Shown here: one piece after another, positions 1 to 12,521 of the stretch
How the letters are laid out: every line of letters begins with the position of its first letter
Position numbering within the stretch: position 1 is the stretch's first letter
Assembly (NCBI GenBank): GCA_002102555.1
Contig: MCFL01000014.1
Span: 472,485-536,484 of the forward strand
Length of the DNA stretch: 64,000 bases
From: Catenaria anguillulae PL171
Taxonomy: Eukaryota; Blastocladiomycota; Blastocladiomycetes; Blastocladiales; Catenariaceae
Direction of reading: 5' to 3'
Notes under the pieces: generated by a model
Database searches by the model: none
What the model was told of the DNA's origin: nothing
What the model saw: only the letters and a program-made list of their open reading frames with translations
Program-made: the position numbers and the translations under genes

Positions 1-1848
1 GGGCTCATTCGAGATCTGGTCGCCATTGCTGATGCCCGATTCCGAGGGCAAGCGCATGGTTGCAATTTGCAGGGCCGGGATGTAGTCGTGCGACGGCCGC
101 CGGTCCGATTGGCCTTGGTGGTGGTTACTGGGACTGGCCGAGCGCGAGTGTGGCGGGCTTGGATGCAAGTGTGATCCGTATGCGTTTGCATACTCGTGAA
201 CGTCACGGTAGCGAGCTGAATCGAGCACCGTGGGTGATGGGTCGCGCACATGGCTATAGTGCTGCATGTACTGCTGCTGGCGCTGGCTGTTGAGAGCAGA
301 TTGCGGAGATAGAATGTGCGCGTCATGGATCTGACCGGTGGTTAATGGCGGGGTGCGAGATGGGCTGCGAGACGTGGCAATGGGTGACAATGCAAGCGCC
401 GCATGTGAGGGTGGGCGGATTGCTTTGCGCGATGACGAGCCGTTGGCAGGAGTGCCTGATCGGCTTGTGGGTGGCGACGGCGAGGCATAGCCAGGTGGGA
501 GCGTCGACGGAGGTGAAGAGCCATACGCCGAAGCGGACCCTGACGAGGATTCCTGCGGAAATCCTGTGCTTGTCGGCGAGAGCAGGCCGGGCAAGTGGGC
601 CGTGGGTGGGCGGTACTGCTTGGTGTAAACGGTGATGTTGGATTGCGATACATTGGACCCTTCACTGGTACCGCCGCGCTTGTTGGGAATGGTCACTTCG
701 GTTACCTCGACATCTTGGACCATGGGATCGGTTTTGGTGAAGAAAACAAACCAATCAATGGTTGTGCAGAAATGTCCGAGTTCGACTACAAAGCCAAGAG
801 GGGATTTGCGCAGGATGGTCCGAGCGACGATGGTGATGACAATGTAGTTAAAGTGCAACGTCAGCGACGTCAGATACGGCCACGACATGTCGAGCCAGGA
901 AGATGTTGTCAAGCGGCGGACATGGATAAATGTGGTTGTCCAAAGACCAGTGGCAACAACTAGATGTATGTGATAAAAAATGCGCATGTACGTGAGTGAG
1001 ATTTGGATGAGGGCGTCAAGCAGAGAAACGGGAACACGTACGATAAAAGAAAGCATCGCATCCCATGTGCAAAGCTTGGACCAAAGGCAGCGTCACAGCA
1101 TTCATGACTTGCCACAACATGGATGGCACTGCAGAAACCGCTAGATTTGTTGCCCGTTGCAACTCGGCCATGGTTGCCCGCGGACGAGTGACGAGAAAAG
1201 CGTCACCCACGGACTTGATGCGCACGCCGTTGAGGAAAAAGGCGATAATGACACCAGTTGACACGGCGACCGACATGACACACACACCGAGGATAATGTA
1301 GGATAGCAGGGCACTGCGAGACCGGACAACGAGCTTTGAGATGCGAATCAGCCGGCGCTGCGAAATGTATCCAATGGCGACGGCGAATGCGAGATGGAGA
1401 ACGAGGGAACGAATGAGGAAAAGTAGATGAGGCCGTTTGATCCAGTGTTGTCGATGAAAAGAACCATGATGGTATCGAAGAGCGATAATGCCCGGGTGAT
1501 GCATAGCTGGACGAGTAAGGGCAGAGGGAGAGTCGTGTGTCAGTCGAGTGGGATTGACCAAAATCACAAGGATGATAACATACTGCGCCAAAAAAGACAA
1601 TGTCGTCGAAGCGTTCCAAGGTACGGAAGGTTTGAACGAGCATGGGAATGGACACCAATTGCATGGCGAGGTCGAGGAACAGGTCCCCAAGCGGCCGCGA
1701 GGGCTGAATCGGAAAGGACGCAATCAACGGTGCGCTACATTACACGACAAAAGAAAGTGGACACAAAACTGTTCAGCGTGGGAGGCGACATGTCGTGGTT
1801 TGGACGCTCTTGGAGGTAGTGGACATACCCCAGGAATGTGGACGCCAT
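1..1848 (-). CDS. Multi-pass membrane protein, unknown function (partial, C-terminal part open at left edge)
   Basis: I do not recognise the family. Five in-phase exons can be assembled on the minus strand: 1848-1765, 1703-1584, 1506-1411, 1357-1139 and 1074 to the window edge, separated by GT-AG introns of 53-77 nt. The intron at 1583-1507 is the most convincing (GTATGT donor, CTGAC branch-like site, CCAG acceptor). The product has several hydrophobic segments (for example around SALLSYIILGVCVM and WPYLTSLTLHFNYIVITIVA), then a long Ser/Pro/Gln-rich tail of more than 200 residues with no stop before base 1. This layout suits an integral membrane protein with a disordered cytoplasmic tail. 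The start is uncertain: an in-frame Met at 1848 is used, with another at 1983, and there may be further upstream exons. Donor choices for the 1138 and 1410 introns rest on phase only. Confidence 0.6.
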
Positions 1849-3203
1849 GGATTCGTATGTCGAATTGAATGGTTGAAGAAGAGATGGGTCAAAGAGTGCT
1901 CGAGAAACGGTATCATTCCGAGTCATTCGGAGGGAAGTGAAAGAATGTCCGATGTAACGGCGGGGCCAGGTCGTGTGAGACACAGTTCTTCAGCAAGACC
2001 AAAAGGACTCGAGGGCGAATGTGGGAGAGAGGCGGGCGGCCCTCGGCGTCTATTCTATTCTAATGTGGCCCAAAGGGAGGAGGGAGGAAAGTGCTTTGGT
2101 CGACTCGATGGGTGGCGTCAGGAAATCACTGTGACTACCCTTTGCACGAGTATGCGGAGCGGCGGATGCCTGGGGCGGCGAAGAGGTGCCCTGACTGGAG
2201 CGAGGGCGGTTGAGATGACTGTGGGGTTGGCTTGAGAAACCGGTCCTAGGTATCAGGGATGCATGTGGTTTGAATGTAGCGTTAATGGCAATGGACGAGG
2301 TGTGGAGAATGGGAAAGAATGTGAAAGGAGAGAAAAGGACCAAATTGAAATGGGCAAACATTAATGCGAACCAAGCACCAGCCTCCTTGCATGTGCCACC
2401 TGACCGCTGGTGTGGGTGTGATCAGACCAGTCTATACAAACATGCCCACTCGAGATGGCCACGACCATGGATATGAATGAACAAAGAAGGAATAGGACAT
2501 GTCCATACCTGAGAAGATGGTGGCAATGCCACAGAGTTGTGTTGACTACGTTTCCGGCGACCACGGGTGCAGGCGGGACGAGATGTGATCCCAAAGAGGA
2601 CGGGCCAAGAGGAAAATCGGCCAATGAATGTTGAGGGCACAGGGAAAGAGAGCAGGTCAGTCTGCTGCCACTTCATGCTTTCGGCCTGGTTGCTTCCCGT
2701 CCAGCATGCATTCAATGGGATCTCACAATGCTTATGTACTCAGAGTCCACATACTGCTGCTGATTGGATTGGAGCCAAGTCCGCATTTGTTCTTAGCCCT
2801 GTCGACTCTCGCGAAACCTTACCCCGGACAGGAGTTGGAAGTTTGGAACGGAGCATCATGAAATGCTTGCGAAAATGTGGCAATGGCCGTGGTTGTGTTT
2901 GGTCGGTACATATACTTGTCAGCGGCTCGGCCCATCCTCATTTCTGGGCAGCACCTATTTCGATACAGACAAACAAATCGACCCCCAGCCAAGCCGCTCC
3001 AGGTTAGCGTTACACATGTCCATATGGCACCACTTTGAACGGCTGCGATGAGGTATACACATCCATGTGCCGGTCATTGTCAAGGCAGAGAATGTATACA
3101 TGTCAGCAACGAGCTTTCAAGCGAAATGCCCGCCCGTGGCTCGAGAAGCAAGACTGATTGACACTACCATCGAAATCCTCCCGGGAACATACTCTGTACC
3201 ACC
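1849..3203. other. Intergenic or unresolved upstream exons
   Basis: No convincing gene. Minus-strand open stretches at about 2050-2361 and 2422-2715 could hold N-terminal exons of the membrane protein to the left (a good CAG|GTATGG donor lies near 2510), but I could not join them in phase with confidence. Confidence 0.4.
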
Positions 3204-4743
3204 ATGAACTCAATGCTCCGCAACCTTGCGCAACGCCCGCTCGGTCGTTGGCTTTACCAGATCTCTCGCTCATCGCTCGCATCAGGAAATGGAGGAACAT
3301 CCCTTCCGATCCTGGAGCCTTAGCCCGCGTCTCCGCCTCGCCACCCACATCCAGCAGTGCTCGACTGTACTCTGTGGGACCTGGTGTTACTCGGAACCTG
3401 CATCAGGCCCAACGTAGTGTGCTTTCAAGTCATCAACAAGTGCGATACTTCAACAATGGGCCGTTTGGGCCACGGTTCCAATCATCAAGTGGCGGGTTTG
3501 GCAACAAGCGTCGCTTCCAGAACTCGCAGCCATTCTACACAGACCGCCGCAACCAAGCGTTTGCTGCCGTTTTTGTTGCTGGCAGCGGCATGTACTATGT
3601 GACTCATTTAGAGGTCGTTCCAATTTCCGGTCGGCGTCGATTCATGGACGTAACGCCTGCCATGGAAACGGCCATGTCACAGCAGGCGTATGCCGAGGTC
3701 ATGCGTGAATACGCGGGTCGATTCCTGCCCAGCTACCATCCCACAGTGTTGACCGTCAAAAAGGTTGCACGCCGCATAATCCAAGCGGCCGGTATCGACG
3801 AGACTGGTTGGGAATTCCATGTCATTGATTCCAAGGGTATATGTGATACAGCCACCAAGCGAAACGGTGGCGCTCTGATTTCTGACTTTTTCTTGATTGT
3901 GCCTCAGAAATGAACGCTTTTGTCCTCCCGGGAGGCAAAGTCTTTGTTTTCACCGTATGTGACCCAACCCCCGTGCCATACAGGGCGGAAGGGTAGTTGA
4001 CTGACTTGGAACCGCTTCCAGGGTATCCTTCCCGTCTGTCAAAACGAAAATGGCCTTGCTGCAATCCTCGGTCATGAGATCGGTTCGTCGCTGCTATTCG
4101 TGGGCTGCAATGCCATCCTGGCCTACCACATTCTGTGTTGCGAGTATCGCTCACCGCCCACTCCCACAGCTCATCAAGTAGCACGCCATTCGGCCGAAAA
4201 ATGTCATTTACCAAGATTCTCATGTTTGTATGTTGCCTCACTCCTGTTGCAGCATCCGACTCTCCGATCGCTCATCGCCGCCCAACAACTGTTTTTCCAC
4301 AGCTTCAAATTCTTGTGACGGCCGCCTTGGATACATCAGCGTCATTCAGCCGAATCATCACGGAGCTCGGCGTCATGCTTCCCTTCTCCCGCAAGATGGC
4401 ACGTTCGACGTTCCTGCCTCACGTTTTGTATTCTTGAATGAACCATTGATTCACATTTCCTTCGTATTCACAGGAAAACGAAGCCGATTCGATTGGATTG
4501 CTGCTCATGGCCCAAGCCTGCTACGATCCCCGTGAAACGGTTGCGCTTTGGCAGCGCATGGAGCAGGCAAGTAAGGGCGGCCCGCCCGAGTTTATGTCAA
4601 CGCATCCAGCACACAGCTCGCGGATCACAAAGATTGAGCAGCAGCTGCCTGCTGCGCTGGATCGGCTGAATGCGAGCGATTGCCAGCATGCATCTGGCTT
4701 TTTGGTGGATATGTTCCGCAGTATGCCCATGATCCGGTGGTGA
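3204..4743 (+). CDS. OMA1: OMA1-like mitochondrial metalloendopeptidase (M48 family)
   Basis: Zinc peptidase of the inner mitochondrial membrane; in yeast and animals OMA1 does membrane-protein quality control and stress-induced processing. The model starts at ATG 3204 with a basic, amphipathic leader (MNSMLRNLAQRPL) suited to mitochondrial import. Introns are at 3244-3323, 3837-3907, 3955-4021, 4083-4169, 4228-4302 and 4399-4473. Joined exons give a hydrophobic stretch (AFAAVFVAGSGMYYV), the conserved VPISGRRRFMDV block, NAFVLPGGKVFVFTGIL, the zinc site HEIAHQVARH (the fourth intron splits the Ala codon inside HExxH) and the third-ligand region ENEADSIGLLLMAQACYDP, then PEFMSTHPAHSSRI. All hallmark blocks of the family are present in order. 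The last intron appears to use a GC donor; a GT alternative at 4423 would insert eight residues before ENEAD. First-exon joining is inferred from phase. Confidence 0.93.
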
Positions 4744-5874
4744 GTTGTCCTTGGTCCTTGTCATCGTTGTGATGCATTGATCCTCTTCCCTTGTGCTGAA
4801 TTAGCTTGTCAATGCTGTTTCGACATGCGCTGTGTTTGCGTCATCGCGAGTCAGAACTGTCCGGATAAACGAATGAGAAACCGGCGCTGGCAAGAAGCGG
4901 CATGCGGCATGAGAATCCGACACCAAGGGTAACTTGAGGGCGTGTGGCAGTTGCATCACGACCATCGGCGTTGAGTCAACGTGGTCGACGAGGGCGGTGC
5001 AAACATGCATGCAAGAGGACCAAGACCAAGATATTTGCATAAAGAACATTTTGCTGTGTCGTGATCTTGCTGTTGTGAATACTGCCGGTTGGCGGTCGGC
5101 CGGCAGCAGCTGGGAATCAGTATAAACAAGTTAACAGAACGCCAAAGGCAAAGGCAAAAGGGTCGCAGAATGGGATTCGGTTCGATCCACTGAGTTGTGA
5201 ACGCATCAGTGAACAATCCCGACAGTCGGCACATTAATCAGCCTTGGATCGTGTCCCAAACCATCCCGGCCAACGAAGTATACTCTCTGCATTAAGCTCC
5301 TCAAGTGTGATCCTCAACACTGCGACGGCGCTCTATTTTCCGACCGCCCGTGTCTTTGGTCGCCACGCCCCACCTGACACTTGCCACCGCCCACCCCTGG
5401 TCGCCACCGGAAACGAACAACGAACGGTCACCAACCCCCCCCCCCCCAACGCATCGGCACTCCACTCAAAAGTGCCCGCACCGACACACCCGGCCTTGAT
5501 CACTTCTGACTTTTCTGTCAAAAGCATCGAGAAGTTTCATCCATAACCAGTGTGCCGCAACACTTGCAACGCAGCATAGCCGACTTGTACTTGTCATCAC
5601 AACAGTTTTCATTGCAGATTACCACGTGATTCTAATTCATTCCGTTTCGCTCTTCCACATATCTGTCACTCGACCCTACGTATCGTTTGTCGCATCTCGA
5701 ACACTCAACCGCCAATCACGTTAACCACGACCAAACGCTGGGCTATTGACCACATAACACTCCTTCATTTCGGCCTCTCTTACTTGATTACGCCATCAGC
5801 GTTGCTTCAAAGCGCTCGCTTCATTTTTCACACGTCCATCGACTCTCTCGTTTCAGCTCCTTTTCGTTTCCACT
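4744..5874. other. Intergenic region with a poly-C tract
   Basis: About 1.1 kb without a supportable gene. A C tract of about ten bases lies near 5436-5447. The last few hundred bases are pyrimidine-rich and probably hold the promoter and 5' UTR of the Rap1 gene. Confidence 0.5.
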
Positions 5875-6605
5875 ATGCGGGAGTATAAACTCGTTGTACT
5901 TGGAGCTGGTGGTGTCGGCAAGTCTGCACTGGTTCGTGTCTGCTGCTGCTCTTGCCTGGCTTGAAAGGCTTCCGTCAACCCCCAGCTGACGCGCGATTTT
6001 ACCATGTGTCCACTTGTTTGCCTTCTTGTTTAGACTGTTCAATTCGTCCAATCCATCTTTGTCGAAAAGTACGACCCAACAATCGAGGACTCGTACCGGA
6101 AACAAGTTGAAGTCGACTCGCAGCAATGCATGCTCGAGATTCTCGATACTGCCGGAACCGAACAGTTTACGGCCATGCGCGACCTGTACATGAAGAACGG
6201 ACAAGGCTTCATTCTCGTGTACTCGATCACATCTCAAGCAACATTCAACGACCTCAACGAGCTCCGTGACCAAATCATGCGTGTCAAGGACGCTGATAAG
6301 GTGCTTTTAACTCTTGCTGGGTGCATGATGCACGACTTGCTCTTACTTAATCTCTTTTTTTTTGTTCCGACGGTCCCATAGGTACCCATGGTTCTCAGTG
6401 GAAACAAGTGCGATCTCGAGGACGACCGCGTGTCAAGAAGGAGATGGGTCTGCAACTTTCACAGCAATGGGGTTGTTCATTTTTCGAAACATCGGCACGA
6501 AAGAAGACCAACGTCGACGAGGTCTTTTTTGACCTCGTCCGGCAAATCAACAAGCAGATGCCCGAAAAGCCCGAGCGCAAGAAGAAGAAGTGCCTCATTT
6601 TGTAA
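5875..6605 (+). CDS. RAP1: Rap1-type Ras-family small GTPase (apparent one-base frameshift)
   Basis: Small GTPase closest to animal Rap1 rather than to Ras. Exons are 5875-5931, 6034-6300 and 6382-6605. Visible motifs: [19 protein letters not shown] (P-loop), an effector region with [26 protein letters not shown] (switch II, with the Rap-type Thr where Ras has Gln), [10 protein letters not shown] (NKxD) and [10 protein letters not shown] (SAK-like). The C-terminus has a lysine stretch and ends CLIL, a CaaX box whose final Leu predicts geranylgeranylation. The frame breaks at about 6430-6434: the conserved Val-Val after DDR is read from CGC GTG TC AAG, one base short, after which the rest of the G domain is intact in the next frame. 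One missing base is the simplest explanation. Length would be about 183 residues, as expected for Rap1. Confidence 0.94.
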
Positions 6606-7741
6606 ATTGGACCTGCTTTTCGTTGTCTGCAACGCACTTCGGCCATCCGTGTGCGAGGCGTGGGTTTTCGTCGCTCGCCATGCGTCGGTCCTTCTTGTCC
6701 GCGATTGACCACACATTCAGCCCGACGTGTTTCCTCCCCATTCCAGTGCATTTTTCGTCGTTTCCTCATTGTTGACCATCGCGGATCTCGTGCGCACAAC
6801 CTTCTCTTCGCCAAGCCCCTCCTTCCCGTCTCTCCCATCATACACTGTGCCCTTTCTGACGGTGGTCATTCTTCCTCAATTGCCCCCTCTTTGATGGTTT
6901 TCGTGTTCCTTGATTTATTTTTGTTTTGCCCGCTGTTGGATTGTTTCTCCCAGCCATATTTACCCTTGTGCCATTTGTTCTCATTCTTGTTTGTCCTCGT
7001 CTCTTCCTCGGCCGCCCTTGCTTTAATTCAGTTTCCTTTGGTGGTCGACCCCCTGCTTGTGCTTCCCCAGTCCATTGTTGTAGCGTTTCTTGTCTTCCTT
7101 CTCTCGTCTGCATTCAATCCTTGTTCGTTTGACAACATGATCAGTCGATTTTAATGGGAAGAAGTTGCCGCTAGTCGCCCCACCGTCCCACTTGGCTTTT
7201 CTCTCCTCTCTCTCCCACAGTCGCGCCGAGCAGCAACCGTTTGTTTGCTGTCACATGCCCTGCCACCACATCGCATCAGGCTGCGGCAACTGGTTTATGT
7301 ATGAATCCGTCCACATGAATGGTTCTTGTCTTTGTTGCCCGTCCATTTCATGTTCCGCTGGCAGCCGTGCGTCGGGGGCTGGCCGACGGCGTCAAGGATC
7401 CTGTCGAGACCTTGGCGCGTGGTCTGCGAGCATTGGAAAGCAGGCGATCGACGAGTTGCCAAGTGCAGCCACGCCACAGTCGACATGTGTGATTGGAAAC
7501 ATTCACCAAAGACCTATGTCCACTCGGAGTCTTGAGCTACGAAACTTTGAGCATTTCGCCGGCAGAGATTGATTTTTTGACAAGCTTGGTTCATTGTGCC
7601 CACCTTCGGCCGCCGCCAGCCCGCTCTGTGATCGCCCATCAGCCAATTGTCGACAACCAACCCCCTCAACTTCGCGTTTCCACTCGTCGACGAGTCAGCC
7701 TGCTTCCAAACAATCAATCGACAAGCGAAGAGACCGGCAAC
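6606..7741. other. Intergenic region, pyrimidine-rich
   Basis: About 1.1 kb with only unsupported open frames. Much of 6700-7150 is T/C-rich and is probably 3' UTR and spacer. No repeat or RNA gene was recognised. Confidence 0.5.
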
Positions 7742-10323
7742 ATGTCTGCAACAACAGGCTTTTCACTCAAGGAACTGACCAAGCGTCGTATGTATACCCT
7801 TTGTTTGCGCGCAGGATTTGGCCATGGAATGGTGACCGATTGACATCCAATGTAGGCTTGATTTCCGACATGGTCCGCTATGTCCAGCCGGCAGGCAAGT
7901 GGAAGATCATGATTGTGGATCCTATTTCCATGAAGCTACTGAACCATTCGCTCAAAATGTTTGACATTCTGGACGAAAATGTGACGCGTACGCACCAACC
8001 GCGATTTCTGGTTCCCATTTGCGCTTTCTGACATTAGTGCGTGGCGTACCTGTGTACAGTCGTCGAGATGATTACCAAGAGGCGCCAGCCGTACCCAAAC
8101 CTCGAAGCAATCTACTTCTTGTCGCCCACACCCGAGGCGATCCAACACTTTATCATTGACTTTTGTCCTGGTGGCGGCAAGAAGCCGCTGTATGCGTCGG
8201 CGCATCTGTTCTTTGTTGGAGGTACTGGGGCTTATTTTCAATTGCGCTTGGGCAAGTGTAGCAGCGAAATGCTCACATCCTATGCCGTACAGTGTTGCCC
8301 GACCAGCTCATGGACCGCATCACGCAATCTGGTGCTGCACGCTACATCAAAAACCTTAAGGAGCTCTATGTCGACTTTTTGCCCCTTGAACAGCGCGTCT
8401 TCAGCTTGGATTCGCCAGCATCCTTCTTCCGCCTGTTCTCGCCCGAGGCCGGCGGCCTGCCCGCGCAATCGGCCGAAATGGGCGTTATGGCACAACGCCT
8501 CACGTCCTTGCTCGTCACGCTGGGCGATTTCCCTACGTCCGGTACTACAAACCCTCAGATCCAGACAACACGCGCAGTGCCCGATTTGCAAACATGCTGC
8601 TCGCTGCGCTCGAGCACCATTCCAAGATCGACTCTGGGTTCCCGCCAGGCGACACTAACAAGAGCACGCTCATCATCGTGGACCGGTCCATGGACATGAA
8701 CGCGCCGCTTTTGCACGAGTTTACGTACCAAGCCATGGCGTATGACTTGCTGCCCATGGACGACGGCAAGTACCTGTACGCATTCAAGAATGCCGACGGA
8801 ACGGATGCCGAGAAGGAGGTGCCGTTGGACGACAACGATGTGCTGTGGGTGCAGCTGAGGCACAAGCACATTGCCGAGACGACACAGACGATTTTGGCGC
8901 AGTTTAACAAGTTCTTGTCCGAGAATAAGGCGGCAAATGCTGCCATGGGCGGTAGCGGGTTCGTGCACAATTTACCACCCGGAATGGTTCTAGCGTGGGT
9001 TTTATCATTGATCCCCACATCTTCCCGCATCTGTTGCCAGTCAAGGACCCAACCTCAAGGACCTCAAGGATACGCTAGCTGCCATGCCTCAGTTCCAAGA
9101 AATGAAGCAAAAGGTTTGCTCACCTTTTGTCATTATCCACCTCATCCCGCCTGATCCATTCTCACTTTTACTTTCCCTCCCGTTTGCAGTATTCGATCCA
9201 CATCAACTTGGCGCAAGAGTGCATGACCATGTTTGAGCGCAAGAAGCTCAACGAAACCGCCATGATCGAGCAAAATCTTGCATGCAACGAGCTGCCCGAC
9301 GGCGGCAAGCCAAAGAACATTGTGTCCGACTTGGTCCCGATTTTGGATGACCCGGCGCTGACGTGTGTTCATTCTGGTGCCTGATAGGCCCATCGCACTC
9401 ACTGACAGACTCCACTTGCGTTACCTTGTGTGTAGCCCGTACGACAAGGCTCGCTTGCTCATGCTGTTTATCATTCACAAGGAGGGTGTACAAGACGACG
9501 ACCGGCGCAAGTTGCTCGAGCACGCCAATATTGGGCTCGACTTGTCCGAGAGCATCACTAACATGGCCTTGCTTGGAGTCAAACTCAGTCGGGCACGCTT
9601 TGTTTTCCTTTATTCGCATCTCGCTCTGACCCGTGCACTGACTTTTCATTTGCTCAACCAGGATGGCAAGAAGGAAAAGAGAGCCAAAAAGGACACCAAG
9701 AAGAAGGCTGGTGCCGACGACGACGGGAGCTACGAGCTGTCGCGCTACCAAACCATGGTCAAGACTGTGCTCGAAGACCAAGTCGCTGGCACGCTCGACC
9801 AATCGGAATTCCCATACCTGGGCCCTGCGCCCTCGGCCAGCGACGCGTCGGCAAAGTCTGGCGGCACGTCGTTGCGGTCGACCAAGCCCAGCTGGCAAAA
9901 CAAGAAGGGCGCCGCGGGCGCCAACGATGGCGGAGCCGCGGCATCGGCGGCCGCGCCAAAGGGCGGGCGCATCATCTTGTTTGTACTGGGCGGCATGACG
10001 TATTCCGAGATTCGCGCGCGTACGAAATCACGGCGCAGTCGGGCAAGGAGGTGTTGATTGGATCGACGCATGTCATGACGCCAAACAAGGTGGTGGATGA
10101 CTTGAAGAACTTGCGGGATCCGTCCCAATTTGTCAAGTACAATCCGACGTTTGGATATGGCGAGGGGCCAAAGCCATTGCCCGAGCCCACCGACAAGGAG
10201 AGGAAAAAGATGGCGGATCAGGAGGCAAAGGGCGGCGCCGCAGGCAGCAGTGCGCAGCAGAGTCAGGCGCAGGCGGCCGAGGGGGGTGACAAGAAGAAGA
10301 AGAAGCTGTTTGGTATCTTTTGA
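7742..10323 (+). CDS. SEC1: Sec1/Munc18 (SM) family protein for exocytic SNARE assembly (two apparent frameshifts)
   Basis: SM proteins bind syntaxins and promote SNARE-driven fusion of exocytic vesicles. Exons: 7742-7787, 7856-7987, 8060-8221, 8293-8958, 9041-9113, 9190-9362, 9436-9577 and 9662-10323. Family blocks appear in order: KWKIMIVDPISMKLL, MITKRRQPYPNLEAIYFLSP, LYVDFLPLEQRVFSLD, STLIIVDRSMDMNAPLLHEF with YQAMAYDLLP (the SM signature region), LKDLKDTLAAMPQFQEM, YDKARLLMLFIIHKEG and IILFVLGGMTYSEIR. A Lys-rich, low-complexity insert lies in the last third, and the protein ends KKKKKLFGIF. The frame breaks at about 8531-8534 (TTC CCT ACG where TTC CCx TAC GTC is expected) and at 10013-10020 (in a CG repeat before YEITAQ). 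Each needs one extra base; homology is continuous across both. The 9578-9661 intron boundary is chosen by phase. Confidence 0.93.
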
Positions 10324-10784
10324 TCGCTGAGCAGAGGCGGACGTGGGATGTGGCAGCAACGGGTTGATTGGCGTTCGACGCTTTTCCTGCAGTACTTTTG
10401 ACATCCCTTTTCCAATTGTTCGCACCGATATACATCTCGACTTCTTGATTTGCTAACAACAATTGAAAGACACGCCCAGTATAGTATTGTGAGGGAAGCA
10501 ACTGACCTCAGGGATCACACCAGAAAACAAAAAGGAAGAAAAAAAGCCGAGCGCCAATCGAGTCAATAGGAATTAGGATCACTCAGGCGAGATCCGCAGA
10601 GGATGAAAGGAGAAATCGAAACAAAGGGCATCACACAGTCGATGGCAGAAATGGTAAGTATGAACAGGTGAGTCAGGGAATGAAAGCATGACAAATGTAC
10701 AACTCGACAAACGACTAGAGACACCTATGTACAACAAGAGTCACCCACGGCGTGCGGGAACACATTCAATGCCGATACGAGCGA
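10324..10784. other. Spacer between convergent genes
   Basis: 461 bases between the stop of the SM gene and the stop of the minus-strand secreted-protein gene. No gene seen. Confidence 0.5.
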
Positions 10785-11325
10785 CTACGCTTCAATTTTG
10801 CCGTCCCTGGTCCGGTCACGGCGCCACGTCGCCGCATTCGATGGGACCGGGAACTCGCACGATCGCTTACCCGATGCCTTGATAACCTTGGCGCCGAAAA
10901 TGAAGCTGTTGTGCAAGTCTTCGGTCATGGAGCCGAGATACCATGTTTGGCGGACGGTCCAGGCCGGGCGATCTCTTCGCGCAGGACGAGATGGAACGTT
11001 TGCGGTTCCCAGCGCCAGCGACCTTGGCCGCCGGCCTCGGGGCAGGGGGCCATAATGCATTGCGCTTGGGTTTGCGTTTGGAAAGTGCCGTCGGGCTTGA
11101 TGGTAATGGCAACGCCCGTGTCGCCGGCCATGTAGGTCGCTGGAAGAATGAATGGCTGCGGCATGTCGACTGGAGCGGCTAGTAGAGATGACGGACGACC
11201 TTGGTTAGTTGTGGGAACCTGAACCTGGCAGGCGGTGGCGATCGGCTAGAAAGCGTACCGAGGACGCCCGCAAGGATGACAAGGATTGTGAGAGTAAATA
11301 GAGAGGCAGCAGTGAAGGTGATCAT
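10785..11325 (-). CDS. Small secreted protein, paralogue A (unknown function)
   Basis: Two exons: 11325-11251 encodes a signal-peptide-like start (MITFTAASLFTLTILVILAG), then an intron with a GTACGC donor and CTACTAG acceptor ending near 11181, then the mature part to the TAG at 10785. The mature region carries ILPATYMAGDTGVAIT, DGTFQTQTQAQC, APCPEAGGQGRWRW, TVRQTWYLGSMTEDLHN and CEFPVP. It aligns along its whole length with the plus-strand gene at 12522-13026. Two Cys in the QC..APCP block are shared. I do not recognise a known domain. The frame breaks near 10955-10962: GCC CGG CC TGG lacks one base compared with the paralogue, and downstream similarity resumes at once. Predicted about 155-160 residues, secreted or cell-surface. 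Confidence 0.75.
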
Positions 11326-12521
11326 TGTGGTGTTGGGTGGGATGAGAATGCTTTGGGTTTGGGTAAAGAAGTTGGTTGAATGAATGATGGCAAGTCTTGG
11401 ATGGCAGTGAGGACGAGGGCATCGCACGGTATTTATCGTGCCAAGCTGGACTGGGAACACATGCGTGCGAAGGCACGTTCTCGACAATGCTTACGTCTGC
11501 AACCAACGAGACCTTGGAAAAGCTTCTGCGGCAAACTTCTCATCGATTTGACGAGATCTGGCCGGAACGCGTCAGAGTACACATGCCTTTCATTGGCATA
11601 TACAGGCTATTGCGGTACTGTGGTGCAACGGCTTGACACGGAGAGGACGCCGACAGTGCCAAGTCTATTACACAGAGAGCCGCCCTGCATAGTCATAGTG
11701 ACTCTTGAATGCCTTGCGCTTTGGTTTTTGCACACCGACGATGAATCAAGAGTAATTTTTACATCAGGTCACGTCAGATCCACTTTGTGTCACTCACGAC
11801 GACACGGCCTCCTTCGATCGTATCAGGTTGGTGTGCCTACCTAGCCGAGGTTCGGAATAGCGGTAAACTGCTGTGGTAGGTAGGTAGGTATGTGGCCGGT
11901 AGGTAGGCACATACAGAGGAACCGGTTTGTCTTCGATGGTGGTTCAACCATCATCCGATATTTGGCGGGGACATGTTGTGAAGAATAACTCTGTGAGACA
12001 CGAGCACGCGCGCCCTGTCTCAGGTTACTTTGCAAACCGAGATCAACCTCGCTCGGCGGAGCACGTCGGCTGCTGCATGCGTGGACCGCCTGAATTGGTG
12101 CCTCAAAGTGCAAGCTCGCTGTGGTAAGGTTGGAGCGCAGCTGGCATGACGTGGCTGTGGCCGAAATCGATACATGTCGAGTCGCTTGCGATCAAAGGCC
12201 TGAGATCCTCCATTCCACATTCGCACTCGCACGCACACTCTTTGTCCTGCCCAAACCAACTCAGTTGGCTCCGATCGTCACATCTTCTTTCTGCTTCCTT
12301 GACGTCCATGGTTCTCCATGGTTGGTCAAGGAGAGGACTTGCATATGATGGCCGGGATGGACATTCATCCAGAGCACTCTCGCGAGAACTGTGGGGAGGT
12401 GGTTGACTTGCGTTGGGTACAAATAGCGTCCAAGACCTTTCCCCAATCTCACTCCGGTTCAACATCATCTCAACAATCAATTCAACTCTACCATCAATCG
12501 CATTCCACATTTCCCCCCAAA
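11326..12521. promoter_or_regulatory. Shared region between divergent secreted-protein genes
   Basis: 1.2 kb between the two divergent starts, so it must hold both promoters. It contains a GGTA tetranucleotide repeat at about 11874-11913. Sequence just before the two ATGs is similar in style (AAC..CCC..AAA runs). No other gene supported. Confidence 0.45.
11874..11913. repeat. GGTA microsatellite
   Basis: Interrupted run of GGTA units (GGTAGGTAGGTAGGTA followed by a second short run GGTAGGTAGG) seen directly. Confidence 0.85.

Noticed and set aside
5160-5230. tRNA-like B-box GGTTCGATCC near 5178
   Set aside because: The flanking bases do not pair as a T stem and no cloverleaf can be drawn.
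7165-7572. 135-codon open frame between Rap1 and Sec1
   Set aside because: No homology, Cys/His-rich composition, and two other frames are equally open; probably UTR or spacer.
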